From Stenogyne calaminthoides (taxonomy: Eukaryota; Streptophyta; Magnoliopsida; Lamiales; Lamiaceae), in contig JBBCBC010000021.1 of the NCBI GenBank assembly GCA_037126765.1, positions 21,903,434 through 21,967,433 of the forward strand: a DNA stretch of 64,000 nt, in the 5' to 3' direction. This document shows positions 34,961 through 46,883 of the stretch, in pieces (within the stretch, counting starts at the first letter, position 1; every line of letters begins with the position of its first letter). Under the pieces are notes generated by a model. It ran no database searches. It saw nothing but the letters and a program-made list of their open reading frames with translations, and was not told the DNA's origin. The translations under genes and the position numbers were made by a program.

Positions 34961-36520
34961 TGAAAAGCTAAATCATAAGTCTTCTAAGTCATCCAAGGTT
35001 CACACAAGTAATCATACAAATCGAAAAGCATATGAGGATAAGTATGATTATGTTGTGATTCGGGCCTTTCGATTTGATCACCATAGAAGTGCTTTCTGTT
35101 TGTATGGATCCCCAAATCGAACCTAACCCCTCGGGACCCAATCATTACCTAAAACTGATCTCGATTGCGGGTTCGCGTGGTCGGCCAACAAAGGAGGTGT
35201 GCAAGCAACTATCGGTACATCGATAGTGGATGCTCAAGGCACATGGTTGAAGCAAACATCTCCTCGGTTCCTACATAGACGAAAAGGCCAGCGTGTACTC
35301 TTCGGTGATGATAACTTTGGTTATACCAAAGGGTTGGAACATTAGAGAATGATGATGTACAAATGGCTTCTTATGTGAAGGTGCGAAGCACAACCTATTA
35401 TCGGTTTCTGGTTCTGCGAAACGGATTGATGTTGAGTTCTCGTGATCAATGCACTATCAAGAATCGAAGTCACTCAACGGATATTCTTAATGGTTCAAAA
35501 AAATGGATCTACGGTGATTGGAGCAGTTGTCCAAGAAAAATCATGCACGATTGTTAAGAGTTCCAAAAGTAGCGGTTTGGCTCGGCACAAAAATGAGCCA
35601 TCCTAACTTTAAAACTCTTAATAAGATAACTAGGATGTCTCTAGTGGAAGGACTTCGAATGAAGTATTCTCAAGGATCGGACATATTACGATTCGGAAGG
35701 AAAAGCAGTCAAAGCTTCATTCAAAGGAATTTCGGGACCGGCGTCAATGATCTTTTTTGCCTTCATATGGATCTGTTTGGACCCGATTACACGGTCGATC
35801 TCAGCGGACGAAATACACTCGTAATCGTGGATGACTATTCCAAGTTTACACGGGTTATATTCTTACATAAGAAGAATGAGGCGACAACCAAGATACCCGA
35901 GCTACTAAGAAGATTACAAAATGAGAAGGGTTATCGGCGTAGTAAAAATCGGATCGGATAAAAGTGCGGAATTTACGAACTCTTTTATAACCGATTTTTT
36001 GCTCTAAGTTTCGGTATCTGACATGAAACATCGGTGCGAGGGCCTTGCAACAAAATGGAGTAGGCTGAGCGGAGAAAACAGAACTCTCAAAAAAGTGCTC
36101 GAACAATGTTAGTTTGAACATGCGATACCAAACCGTTTAAAAGCGAAGCGATCAACAACTTTGCATGCCATCTGCCAGAGCGGATGTCTCCCTGACTAAG
36201 GCTCACTACAAAACACCCTATGAACTGTGGAAGGGCGAAAAACCTCGTGTTTCTTACTTCCATGTTTTTGGTGCAAGTGTTCATACATAACAATGGGAAA
36301 AGTCGGTTTGAAAACCTTTGAGGCTAAGTCGATGAGGGTATATTTCTAGGGTATTCCTCATCTAGCAAAAAGCCTTCGAGGTCTACAACAAAGCGAACCC
36401 TTGTTGTGGAAGAAACACCTCATGTAACCTTTGATGAAGCATCTTACGATCAAGAGAAATCTGCCTCCGAGAACAAAAGTACGATCTGCGGAACGATATT
36501 GAGAAAATGAATCGGCTAAC
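34961..36520 (+). pseudogene. Copia protease and integrase of N2
   Basis: The protease active site YIDSGCSRHM (35216-35245) has the catalytic Asp. The GAG-pre-integrase region follows (about 35500-35700). The integrase core shows DLFCLHMDLFGPDYTVDLSG and NTLVIVDDYSKFTRVIFLHK (about 35747-35875) with a core Asp in HMDLF. Later parts of integrase (NRTLK-, ERSDVS-equivalents, KTPYEL, SYFHVFG) are readable between 36060 and 36380 only with frame changes. The corresponding region of N1 (46286-46726) is open. Roles are polyprotein cleavage and cDNA insertion. Confidence 0.82.
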
Positions 36521-38470
36521 GATCAAGGATAACGGATCGAAAAACGTATCAATCTACATTCGGATCTAGGTGATTCACGGATCAATCGAGATCTAAGGTT
36601 CTGATGAAAAAAGTTCGATTAATTTGAGATAAGTAACAAGCCCCGAACCATCCGGTTCGGGGAACTCTGAAGTTCTCACGAGCAGGAGACATCGACACAT
36701 GATGATTCCAACATCGGTGAGACTTGTTCTTATCAAGTGGACCATAACCTGCGCCCCTCCCAATCACTAGTAATAAGATTTTTATCGAAACGGACGATGT
36801 TCTCAAAACCAAGCGCCGTCGAGCCAAGGACTGGATAACCCGATCATCCAACCTGATCGATAATTGGAGACCCGTCGATAAAATTAAAACTAGACATCAG
36901 TTTGGTGAAAGTGCCATGTATTCTTTATTATCATCTATGAAGGAACCGACTACAATCGAGGAAGCATTACAAGATCATTCTAGCCATGCGAGGAGCCGAG
37001 CGATTCGAGAAAATGAAGTATGGGAACTAGTAGACACCGAGTCATCAAGGCGTAATTGTGCGCGAAATGGATCTTCAAAACAAGAGATGAGAAAAATGTT
37101 ATCACGAAATAAAGGCAAGACTTTGTTGCTAAGGGGTATTCACAATCGAAGGAATTGATTACGATGAGACCTTTGCACCGATCGCTCGTCTTGAAAACCA
37201 TTAAATATTTTAAACTTATACTTCCCACGAGGGTTCACTTGTGTATCGGATGGACGTAAAGAGTGCTTTTCTTAAGCGGGGTACTAGCGGAGGAAGTTTA
37301 TGTCGAACAACCTCCGGGCTTTGAAAAGGGCAACCAAGTGTATCGTTTAAGGAAAGCTCTTTATGACTTTCAACAGTTCCCCGAGCACAGTATGATACAC
37401 TCTCTCCGGTTCTTGATCGAAAGTGGGTTCACTAAAAGGAGCGATTGGGCCGAGAACCTTATTCGGAAATAGAAGATGGAGAAGATATTACGATGGTTCA
37501 GATTCGTGGACGACATCATCTTGGGATCTCCTAACAAGAGCCTATGTGAAAGATTGACAGAACCGATGCAAGGGAAATTCGAGATGTCCATGATGGGTCG
37601 GATGAATTACTTTCTAGGTCTCCAAGTTAAACAAAGTTCGGAAGGGATATTCAATCGCCAAGAAAAGTACACTAGGAATCTTTTGGCTAAGTTTGGAATT
37701 CAAAATAGTAAGGAAGCCAAAATTCCTATGATGACTGGATTCAAGATGGATCCGATGAGGCGGTCGAAAAAACAAATCGAGAAGGAATATAGGGCTCTCA
37801 TTGGATCTTTATTATACTTTTATTGACCGGCCAGACCCGAATCACTTTTCGCGATGGTGTATGTGCGCGATTCGAGCAAATCGATGGTCGATCACCTAAA
37901 AGCGACTAAGCGGATTCTTAAGTATCTGAAGGAACAATAAACCTTGGTTTATTCTACCCATCGAATGATAATCTAGAAACTTAGTGGGTATTACGATTAC
38001 GATTATGGAGGTTGCAAGATCGACGGAAAAATCAACCTCGAGAACATGTCGATTCTTAGGAAATAACCCGATCTCGTGGTTTTCAAAAAGCGGACATCGG
38101 TTGCGACATCAACAAGGAAAGCGAATATATAGGCTGCGAAAGTGTTGTTCCCCATCTACTCGCTCGGTCGGGTGAGGATTACAACATTGAAGCTAAACGT
38201 GCCTATATTCATGGCGATGTAATAGTCTTTATTGCAATCACTTTCGAAATCGGTTCTACATACAAGATGCAAGCATGTGGATGTCAGACACCACTTCATA
38301 AGAGATCATGTTGAAAAGAAGAATATCAGAATGGAAAAGATTCATCTTGATATACAAAAGGTGATATTCTAACCAAGCCACTAGCATTCGAGAGATCTAT
38401 CAATGAGCTAGGACTTCTAGATCTTGGAGAAATGTCACCAAAATGTTTGATGGAATGCTCTCGATAGTCA
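36521..38470 (+). pseudogene. Copia RT and RNase H of N2
   Basis: SLLSSMKEPTTIEEALQDHS (36922-36981) starts the RT lead-in. Then come MDVKSAF-equivalent text near 37250 and GVLAEEVYVEQPPGFEKGNQ (37278-37337). The catalytic box reads FVDDIILGSP (about 37503-37532), with Tyr replaced by Phe, then MSMMGRMNYFLGLQVKQSSE (37584-37643) and YTRNLLAKFGIQNSKEAKIP (37668-37727). RNase H is recognisable from RTCRFLGNNPISWFSKSGH (about 38043-38100) to DILTKPLA (about 38362-38385) and the polyprotein end near 38465. There are many frame changes. Confidence 0.82.
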
Positions 38471-39159
38471 AGTTAAGAGACTAACGGATCGAGAGAAATC
38501 GGTTGAGTTTTGGTATCTTAAGCGATCTCAAGAGAATATGCAAAAATCGTCGACGACATACATTACCGGATCGAAAGGCGATCGAGATTTTAATGTATCA
38601 AATTTAAAGTCTATCGGTTTAAAGGAAACGATTCAAGGTTTATCAGATTTAAGGAAAATGCTCAGTTTAAAGGATTATCTGATTAAATCAATTTGGTTAT
38701 AGTAGTTCTTTGTGATTCGTTTTTAGGATATTCAACAAAGCAAGATTCGGAGATTAAGAAATTTATCGATCGCATAAAAAGCGAGAATTTACACAACAAA
38801 ATGAAATAACAGAACTTTTCATTGATAAAAACCGAAGGTGAGGTTACATTACGAGATACAAGTACAAAGAAGACCGGAGGTCGAATAAATGTTAACCAAA
38901 ATCCTAAACCTAGGACCACTAAACCCTCATCCCCAACCCCAAGTGAAGGAAAGAGAGAGATTTAAAATCTCATTTTCCCCCCACTTAACAAAGGGGTGAG
39001 AGAGGTTTTAAAACGAGAATCCCAAAGCGGTCGCAAAAGTGAAGATCAAGAAAACTGGAGGCAGCCAGAGGCCTTGATAGGATTCTTAAGCCCGGAGCCC
39101 CAAAAGGAGGAGTAGTAGGGCTCTCCAAATGTTGAATGGAGCACGTGTGCCAAAAGAGT
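38471..39159. other. Spacer after pol in N2
   Basis: No supported frame. It contains short direct repeats of the type ATCGATTTAAAG/GGTTTAAAGGA (38580-38680) and CCTAAACCTAGG-like text. A similar spacer follows pol in N1 (48700-49390). Confidence 0.5.
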
Positions 39160-40035
39160 TGGTCATCGGATCACATGGGCACATGTGCTACATATTTTAT
39201 ACCGGACTAAATCGATGGTTCTGAATTCGTCATCGGATAGACACACAAAGGTGCATACGGTTGGAGAAGTGTCTTCTCGGTTAAAAATTAGATCCGCCCA
39301 TACGGTGGTAGAAAGCTTTGCGAAATCGTATGTGAAATCGAAGATGATGAAGAAAACAGCAATAAGGGATGCAATGGGTTGATTTGAGAAGATGAAACCA
39401 TATAAAGGGTGTAAAAGTGTTTCTTTAGGAAGTCTCACTGGAAACAAGGGTTCACCAAGATACATGTTTCTTACAAAAGAAGATAAGTATGGTGAATGGG
39501 TGATGTTGTGTAAAACATTGGTCCAATTTATAGAGGCCAAGCAAGGATGCAAATGCAATTTCCATTTCAAGAAGCCTATCAGAAATTTGCATCAAAAAGG
39601 ATGATGTAGAAATCCTTGATGATAATTGGATAAATTCACGGTTGATTGACATATCGAGAGATTGATTATTCTACGCATGTCAATCACGCTACTTAGGGAA
39701 TAGAAGCTACTACTCTAGACTAAGTTTTGGCGGTAACACTTATCCCAAGAATTGGCTTAATCGAAAAGAATCGGATGAGGTCAACCAAAATCGATTATTA
39801 CGAGCATGACCGGATAGAGAGATCCTAAACTTCAATAAATCGGATATATCGGTCTATGTCGAAATATCGGTTGAAGGGAACTTCAACCCATCAAGGAGGA
39901 TCAAAAGGAAATCGACGCGTACTCAAGGAAAGATCGGCTAAACTGAAGTTTCAACAAATCGGGATCTGTTGGAGAAGATCGGTTAAGAAAGGATCGATTA
40001 AGGAAATTTCTTAAGGCTTAGGCGGAATGATTAAG
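39160..40035 (+). pseudogene. Conserved ORF X1 of N2 (unknown product)
   Basis: Plus-strand coding-like stretch with LNSSSDRHTKVHTVGEVSSR (about 39221-39280), SAHTVVESFAKSYVKSKMMK, SLGSLTGNKGSPRYMFLTKE (39425-39484), DKYGEWVMLCKTLVQFIEAK (39485-39544), QGCKCNFHFKKPI, and further LGNRSYYSRLSFGGNTYPKN (about 39698-39757). The second copy in N1 (49400-50070) keeps the same phrases. In aligned codons such as GGTGAATGGGTG versus GGTGATTGGGTT, differences fall at plus-strand third positions, which favours this strand over the antisense frame at 39163-39570. Basic, no known domain recognised; start unknown. Confidence 0.5.
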
Positions 40036-40673
40036 ATCAACAAGTGGAACCAACATTGACAAGTAATATTGGTGATTACAACATCATTGGCCGATCTGAT
40101 CTCCTTTCTCTTGTTCTTTACATATTTTTTGGATCGTGTCGATTTTATTTGCCTTCTTGTACCCACTATCCTTGTAGCGTGTACTCTTGCAAATCATTTA
40201 ATGCGACGTGGGGTACATGTATTAACCTTCTACTTGATCGTGCTTTTAAATCCAAAAGTTTTGTGTACGTGCGTTTTCCCAACCCTACGATCAAAACCGC
40301 TAAATCTGGAGCGTACAATCTTTTCAAAACGATTGATCTTCAAAATCTTGTCTTATTGTACCCTCCGCCTCTATATAAGATTCATCAAACCTTACCAGAG
40401 TTTTTCTGCTTCACAAACTTGCATTACTCTCATTGAAAAACTTCAAATTTTCTCTTCGTTTCAAAACGATTTCTTAGAGTTCAAAATCTTCTCTGAAAAT
40501 TTGATTCTGGTAATATTTTCTTTTAAGCTTAATGATGAATCTTTCTTTCCGTTAAAAAACTTTGTTTTTTCAAAAGTTGTTTTTCGGAATTTATGCTTCA
40601 TTGCCTTTTGTTTTCCGCAGTATGATATTGATATTGATTATGCACAAATTTAATGAGTCTATCTCACCTGTAG
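40036..40673 (+). promoter_or_regulatory. Promoter-like region and 5' leader of X2 in N2
   Basis: TCTATATAAGA at 40370-40380 is a good TATA box. A 5' leader follows with a possible intron, donor G|GTAATATTTTC at 40510 and pyrimidine-rich acceptor TTTTCCGCAG ending at 40620. A second acceptor-like CACCTGTAG ends just before the X2 start codon at 40674. The N1 copy has TCTTTATAAAA (50571-50581) and the same donor-like CCGGTAATTTATG at 50714. That two copies share this layout is seen; use as a promoter is inference. Confidence 0.4.
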
Positions 40674-43431
40674 ATGGCCACTCATGGACTTGGAAAAGAT
40701 CATGTGCAATTATCTTGGGCCGCAACGAAGATCTTTGAGGATAAGTTCGATTCGATTTGGAACCACCGAGGATTACGAATCCATGGAGGTGGAACAAATT
40801 CAAGAAGGCCGGATCGAAATATATTGCTTTCTCCTTAATCCAAGGATGCGAGATGAAGCACTTCAATTCTTGCAAAATTTGAGTGTGGATATGAGAGATT
40901 TAACCGATGCCGCCAAGAAATCGGTATTACATCACTGTCTGTTCGGGGCCATTGCGCCGGGCGAATCTCTCCTGAAAGGAGAATGAGGATGAAGAAATCG
41001 AGAGGAGCTCTTGAGAGAGGCGGACAAACATCGACGTTCATCGTGATGCTCAAAAGAAAGTACTGATCTTTGTTTTGACATTTCGATCATGGGAATCTCA
41101 TTTAGCCCGGATGCTCTCACATCGGTCAAAATGTCATGGCCGCAATAATTGATGGGGCTTTAACATCAATTGCACGAACTACGAAAAGCCATCTTGCTCC
41201 AAGAACACGAAAATTTGGAGTCAATGAATCCAAAGGTGTCTTTACGAAAAGAGAAATCATTGAATCTCAACAAGGTTGCGATTATATTAAAAGACAAAAA
41301 AACGGCGAATGGAATCGAAATGGGTAAGTCCTACAATGCCTTCCTCTCATCAACTTCGATATATATGGGCCACCGGACGATGACAAGAGCCCACTCCAAC
41401 AAAACCGAAGAAAGGAAAGAGCAAAAAAAGCCATTCATCCACACGGTTGCTCCACGTAAAAAAAAACGAAAACCGTGAAGGCCCAAGAGAAGAGGCCAAA
41501 AAAGCAAAAAGCAACCTACCCCGACTCTAGCACTAGAAGATGAGTCAAGAGGAAAAAAGCGCCCGAAACGATGCGTGTAAAACAAAACGAATCGGATAAG
41601 CAAGCTTCTCAACACGAGGGCTCGCGAGAACAATCTGAGGTAGAAGCACAAGGTCGTCATCTGCTTCTCCTCAACCTCAATTCACCGCTCGGACTAAAAG
41701 GTCAGAGCATGTCTCTCATCGCTAGTTCACTGTTCATGAACACCAACCAGATACAAAACCTACTGGTAAACCACATCAAACCAATCGGACAACTTCCGCC
41801 GACTCAAGCACAACGAAGCTTCCCATCTCATCCAATGAGAATCTCCAAAATAATTCCCGTATCCAGATCGCAAAGACCATCAATTGGAAAAATGGTCGGA
41901 CTAAAATTGAGCGAGAAATTGATGAGGCGATCCAATCCTACTATCGGAGAAGAAGTCATGGAGATCCTCACCGAGGAGAGATCTCGGATTAAAAAGCTTC
42001 TCGGATCTTATCTTACTTGTTGAATTGGGTGGTGCGGATGAGTTCGCAGATTTTGACCGATATGGCGAAGTTTTCACCACCGAGCTCATATCGATAAATC
42101 TGTGAAAGCTCCATCCACGGAAGTTGGAATTGCGAAGAAGAGAAGCCGAGATCGCTCTCGAGAAGCTCGTTCAAATGGTGAATGCGGGCTCGCCGATGAA
42201 AGTGGAACCTTTTTCACGACCAACCACCGGAGGCACAAACAAATGAACTGATCAAGTGATGGATCCAATTCCTACATCTCAAGTCACCATGATCAACCCG
42301 GAGATCGGATCTTGTCTCAAAGATCTCCCGAAAGAAAGAAATTGAGGAATGCTAAGCGATCGAGAACAAATCGGTCTCAAAACAAAACGAAGCAATCGGT
42401 CGATTCTCCCAATCCATGTCCACCATATCTGGAGCTTACAAAATCAATTGATGACAAGTTGAAACAGGTGGATGAAATTCAATCTTCTTTTCCTCGAAAA
42501 AAAGGCTCGAGTTATCGAAGAGAAATTTGACAAAATGATTTGGACACTCTGCGCAACAATGAAAGCGCCAAGAAAGAGTTTACAACCGCTCGAGAATCTA
42601 ACACTCAATCTTGAGTTTATCTGCTAATGATCTAAATCGAGGCATTGTCGATCGAACTTTGGGTCTCGACTTTCACCTCAATCGCTTTTTGATCAAACCA
42701 AAAAGGGAAGGATCTGAAACCAACTGACACATCGGATGACAAGGCCCATGGACAAAGCTCAATTGGAGAAAGGGCTGCGGGTCTTTGGAACATCAAAATC
42801 TGGACCCGATTACTCGGACCGGAAAAGCCACGGAAGCCTGACTAATTCGGATCTGGTGATAAGGAGCTAAATGAAAATTGTCCAAAGAATGTATAAGAAA
42901 GAAGAAAGAAGACGGAAAAAAGCACAAGGCGAAGGGTTGAAAAAGAAGTTCAAATCAAGGGCTAAGAAAGGATTGATTTGGAAAATTCGCACGAAACCTC
43001 GGTTGCCTCGACGAGATCATACCAAAAACTGCAACGCCAAGAGGTTTGAGGAATGGAATAAGATCGAAGTGAATGGCTTCTAGATGCCTTTGTCCTTGAT
43101 CTTGTCCCAAAAGAAGAATCACCGGATGATGAGTTCCTCAACCCGTTCTGAGAATAAATATCGGACTTTACGAAGTATCTGGAAAATGAAGCCAAGCTTA
43201 TAAATGTAAAGATATCTAGCCAAAGAGTATGATCTGTTAATATACTCAAAAGAAAGGCGGATGGCTCATTTAATGACAGATGGCATTTGAGAGATTCTAC
43301 TTTGACATCTTGAGCAAATCACGGATAAGCGATCAAGAGCGGAACAACCGATGTCAAATGGAAACTCTATCGATTTCAACATTCCACAAGATCAAAGAGA
43401 AATGCCAGAAGGATACAAGCCCAAGGAGTGA
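40674..43431 (+). pseudogene. Accessory ORF X2 of N2 (unknown, basic protein)
   Basis: Likely start ATG 40674 (MATHGLGKDHVQLSWAATKI), shared with N1 at 50863 (MATHGMGK). Readable parts in order: SMEVEQIQEGRIEI (about 40780-40825), RMRDEALQFLQNLSVDMRDL (40846-40905), HELRKAILLQEHENLES (about 41173-41223), a nuclear-localisation-like basic cluster APRKKKRKP (about 41450-41476), SVDSPNPCPPYLELTKSIDD (42400-42460), KEERRRKKAQGEGLKKKFKS (about 42898-42957), and FEEWNKIE (43048-43071). The end is at TGA 43429. Frame changes are frequent. Length would be about 900 residues. No fold recognised; not retroviral envelope-like, since no signal peptide or membrane segment was seen. Confidence 0.5.
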
Positions 43432-43615
43432 AGATTCAGAAGACATCTAGGGATCAGCTGCTTTTAAATTCAACTTTTCTGATGTAACATGTAATCATCT
43501 TATCTAATGAAAAGTTTATTTTTTCGATCCCAAGACAAAAATCTCTTTGTCTTATTTGCTCTTTAACCGTTCTATACTTATCAACTGTTTGGTTTCTCAA
43601 GTGTTTTGGTTTCAT
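43432..43615 (+). other. 3' trailer of X2 in N2
   Basis: Contains GATGTAACATGTAATCATC and TCTAATGAAAAGTTTATTTTTT, which look like a plant 3' untranslated end. The same text is in N1 at 53775-53825. It shows that X2 has its own trailer upstream of the polypurine tract. Confidence 0.4.
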
Positions 43616-43630
43616 CAAAAAGGGGGAAAT
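43616..43630 (+). promoter_or_regulatory. Polypurine tract of N2
   Basis: CAAAAAGGGGGAAAT immediately before TGTTGGG of LTR3. It primes plus-strand synthesis; the same tract is in N1 at 53927-53939. Confidence 0.9.
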
Positions 43631-45060
43631 TGTTGGGAAATTTATAGTTTTGATGAAAGTTCCAAACACACATGTAATAGGACCAAATCGGACACATTAG
43701 GTAACATGATGTTTACATTCTTGCTATAGGAGACCCGATTGATAATGATTGTATAGAAAAAAGCGATGTAATAGATAGGTCACATATTGAGGGAACTCAA
43801 TATGTAAAGGTCGAATCTGAAGATTGAAGAAAAGCGATATCCCGCCAGGCGAACGCTAAACGAATCGGAAGATCGGATCGAATCGATCTTGTCGGATAAC
43901 TTCGTCATAAAGCTCAAACCTCTATACTAGAAGATCGGATGACTTCCGAAGATAAGACCGGAAGACCTACATCGGAAGAGTCGGCCGATTGAAGCTAAGT
44001 CAACAGTTGAACTCCATCGGTAGATCGATGTCGATTCGATCGATCGGATCGGCTCATAAGATGAAATCGATGTTTCATCTTATCATACGTCTGCGATCCG
44101 AACAAGATGAATACCAACCTTAGTTGGAGGAACAACACCGCAAAGCAAGGCTTTCATCCAATAAGGAAGAGACACGTGAAACGAGAGTTCCACTCGCGGG
44201 ATTCGATGTTGCTCTCTCAAACGCTTATAAACTTTTCGGCCATGCCGTTCTCAAGAACATCAAGCACCGCAACTCTACCTAAAATAGCACGAGATTCAAA
44301 TTGCTCTCCAACGGTATTTGATCTCAAGGTCTATAAATATGGGATCACACTTCGAGTGAAACACGGAAATGCTTGGACAAACAACATAATCAAGAAGCTC
44401 AAACTATAGTCGATTCCTTGCGAAGAACAACCTACTCAAGCTTATTTTATATTGTGTTCATCCCATAAGTTCTTAGCAAAGAAATCTTTTCATCTAGCTA
44501 TCGTTTAACACGCTTTTTTCATAGTTGGAACCTCAACAATCTTACCCAAACCCCCAAGTTAGGATAAGTTGTTTAGCAAGATCTCGGTCTAGGGTTTCTA
44601 ATCTTGATTTAGGATCGGTTGAGTGAGAACTCTTAAAACATCTGTTGGTGTCTTGTGTTGGACTAACACACTAATCTAAGTCGATTTTAAGTCGGTTAAG
44701 TTGGTGCCCCAGTGAAAGGGAAGAGTGGACGTAGGACTAGTTTGTCCGAACCACTATAAATCTTGTGTGCCTTTCTTTGCTTTGATTAATCGCTTCACTC
44801 ATCGCACAAATCTTAAAAAGTACATTCTAAGTTAAGATCGAGAAAGACACCAAGCTAAATCTCTATCATCTGCTTTAAAAGATAAAACTTGGAATCGATT
44901 TATAAAAGCGGGTTTTTCGGGTAAAACTTAAGCTTCCGCATTGTCGATTAATCTTAATTCTAGAACTCGATCTCTTTCCGGGCGCTCAATGAAGTTGGTT
45001 ATCGAACCTCTTCAATTCTTTTTTTTCGCTTGTCTGCTCTACACCGATCCTTTTTCAAAT
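43631..45060 (+). repeat. LTR3 (3' LTR of N2), 3' end missing
   Basis: It starts TGTTGGGAAATTTATAG, with TATA box at 44332-44341 and CATCCCATAAGTTCTTAGCA at 44459-44478. It follows the LTR order up to TCTGCTCTACACCGATC (about 45032-45049), then loses the CTATTCACCCCTCC...GGACCTACA end of about 85 bases and passes into N1 pol sequence at 45077. Confidence 0.85.
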
Positions 45061-45076
45061 TCAACTTAACCACCAC

Positions 45077-46285
45077 GAACCACCTTTGGATAAAAAGAAG
45101 ACAAAAAAAAGATAAATCCCAAGTCTTCTAAGTCATCCAAGGTTCACACTAATAATCATACAAAACGAAAAGCATATAAAGAGACGTATGATTATGTTGA
45201 CAGTATGGGAGACAAATTAGGCCTTCGATCTAACCGATCACAATAGAAGTGCTCTTGTATGGATCCCCAAAACTAATCCTAACCCCTCAGGACCCAATCC
45301 TAAAGGGTACCTAAAGCCCCGATCCGATTGCGGGTTCGCTGGTCCAGCCAACAAAGGAGGTGTGTGCAAAGCAACTATCCGGGTACATCGATAGTGATGT
45401 TCAAGGCACATGATAGGAAGCAAGCACCTCCTCGGCTCTTACATAAATTAAGGCCCGCGTGTACTCTTGGTGATGTTAACTTTGGTTATACCAAAGGGTT
45501 CGGAACCTTAGAGAATGATGATGTACAAATGGCGGAGTCTCAGATGTCGAAGGTCCATACTATCGGTTTCACAATTTGCGACAAGCGGATTTCATTGTTG
45601 AGTTCTCGACCGATCAATGTACTATCAAGAATCGAACCCACTCAACAGATTTTGCTAACCGGTTCAAGGAAAGGGACGATCTACACAATTTGGAACAATT
45701 TGCCCAAGAAACGTGCGATTGTCAAGAGTTCCAAAAGTAAAGAATTGGCTCTGGCACAAAAGAATGAGCCATCCTCGACTTTAAAACTCTTAATAAGATA
45801 AAGAAGGATGTCTCTAGTGGAAGGACTTCCTAATGAAGTATTTTCAAAGGATCGGACATGTCTTGCATGTCAAGGAAAATAGGTCAAAACTTCATTCAAG
45901 GGAATTCTGACCACTGCGTCCAGTGAGTCTTTGCTGTTCTTTCATATGGATCTATTCGGACCAGTTACACCAGTCAGTCTCAACGGACGCAAATACACTC
46001 TGTAATCGTGGATGACTATTCCAAGTTTACCTTGGGTTATATTCTTACATAAGAAGAATGAGACGACAACGAAGATACCCGAGCTAAAAAGATTACAAAA
46101 TGAGAAGGGGGTGTCGGTAAAGAGTAAAAATCGAATCGATAAAGGTATAGAATTTCGAACTCTTTTATTCTTGATTTTTTTGCTCTAAGTTTATTATCTG
46201 ACATGAAACATCAGCTGCAAGGACGCCACAACAAAATGGAGTAGCTGAACGGAGGAACAGAACTCTCAAAGAAGCTGCTCGCACG
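45077..46285 (+). pseudogene. Copia protease and integrase N-half of N1
   Basis: It resumes the N1 polyprotein at the point where N2 inserted. The protease region (about 45380-45412) reads YIDSD in place of YIDSGCSRHM, with a small loss just after the catalytic Asp-Ser. The integrase core follows: CSFHMDLFGPV-like (about 45935-45965), SLNGRKYTL-like and VDDYSKFT (about 46006-46030), HKKNETTTKIPEL (46046-46085). Many one-base losses break the frame. From about 46200 the sequence becomes clean and leads into the next frame. Confidence 0.78.
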
Positions 46286-46726
46286 ATGTTAGCTGAACAT
46301 GCAATACCAAGCCGTTTCTGGGCAGAAGCAATCAACACTGCATGCCATACTCAGAACAGATGTCTTCTGACTAAGGCTCACTACAAAACACCCTATGAAC
46401 TGTGGAAGGACAGAAAACCTCGTGTCTCTTACTTCCATGTTTTTGGGTGTAAGTGTTTCATACACAACAATGGGAAGAGTCAGTTGAAAACCTTTGAGGC
46501 CAAGTCAGATGAGGGTATATTCTTAGGATATTCCTCATCTAGCAAGGCTTTCAGGGTTTACAACAGACGAACCCTACTTGTGGAAGAAACACCCCATGTA
46601 GTCTTTGATGAAGCATCTTCTGAACAAGAGAAATCTGCCTCAGAACAAGATGTACCTGATCAACAAGTACCTGATGCTCAGAAAATGGATCAGTTAATGA
46701 TCAAGGAAAAGAATCGAAAACCGTAA
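46286..46726 (+). pseudogene. Copia integrase C-terminal part of N1 (open frame)
   Basis: 146 open codons: AEHAIPSRFWAEAINTACHT, NRCLLTKAHYKTPYELWKDR, SYFHVFGCKCFIHNNGKSQL, SDEGIFLGYSSSSKAFRVYN and RTLLVEETPHVVFDEASSE, the standard end of copia integrase and the start of the linker. Upstream codons (GVAERRNRTLKEAARTM, about 46234-46290) are in the same frame, so the open stretch is longer than the first ATG suggests. It contrasts with the shattered homologue in N2 (36060-36500). Confidence 0.85.
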
Positions 46727-46883
46727 CGAAGATACATTCCGGATCTAGTCGATTCACCGGATCATTCGATCCTAAGGTACTAAAAAAAGCGTTTGGTGAA
46801 GAAGGTCGATACCGAGATAAGTATCAACTGAACCATCCGGTTCAGGGGGAACATCTGAAGTTCCCACGAACAGACATCAGCAC

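Larger units (their letters stand above)
31159..45070 (+). mobile_element. Copia element N2, inserted in N1
   Basis: LTR2 (31159-32619), primer site, gag, protease, integrase, RT/RNase H, X1, X2, polypurine tract and LTR3 (43631-about 45060), about 13.9 kb. It has the same structure and orientation as N1. The LTR2 start reads TATTGGG instead of TGTTGGG, and the last 85 bases or so of LTR3 are missing or unrecognisable, so no target duplication can be read. The tidy continuity of N1 across it supports insertion rather than tandem duplication. Confidence 0.8.

Noticed and set aside
39163..39570. 135-codon minus-strand frame in N2 (and a partner at 49430-49774 in N1)
   Set aside because: Differences between the two copies fall at plus-strand third codon positions in the same interval, and plus-strand phrases are conserved, so the antisense frame is taken as a shadow of X1.
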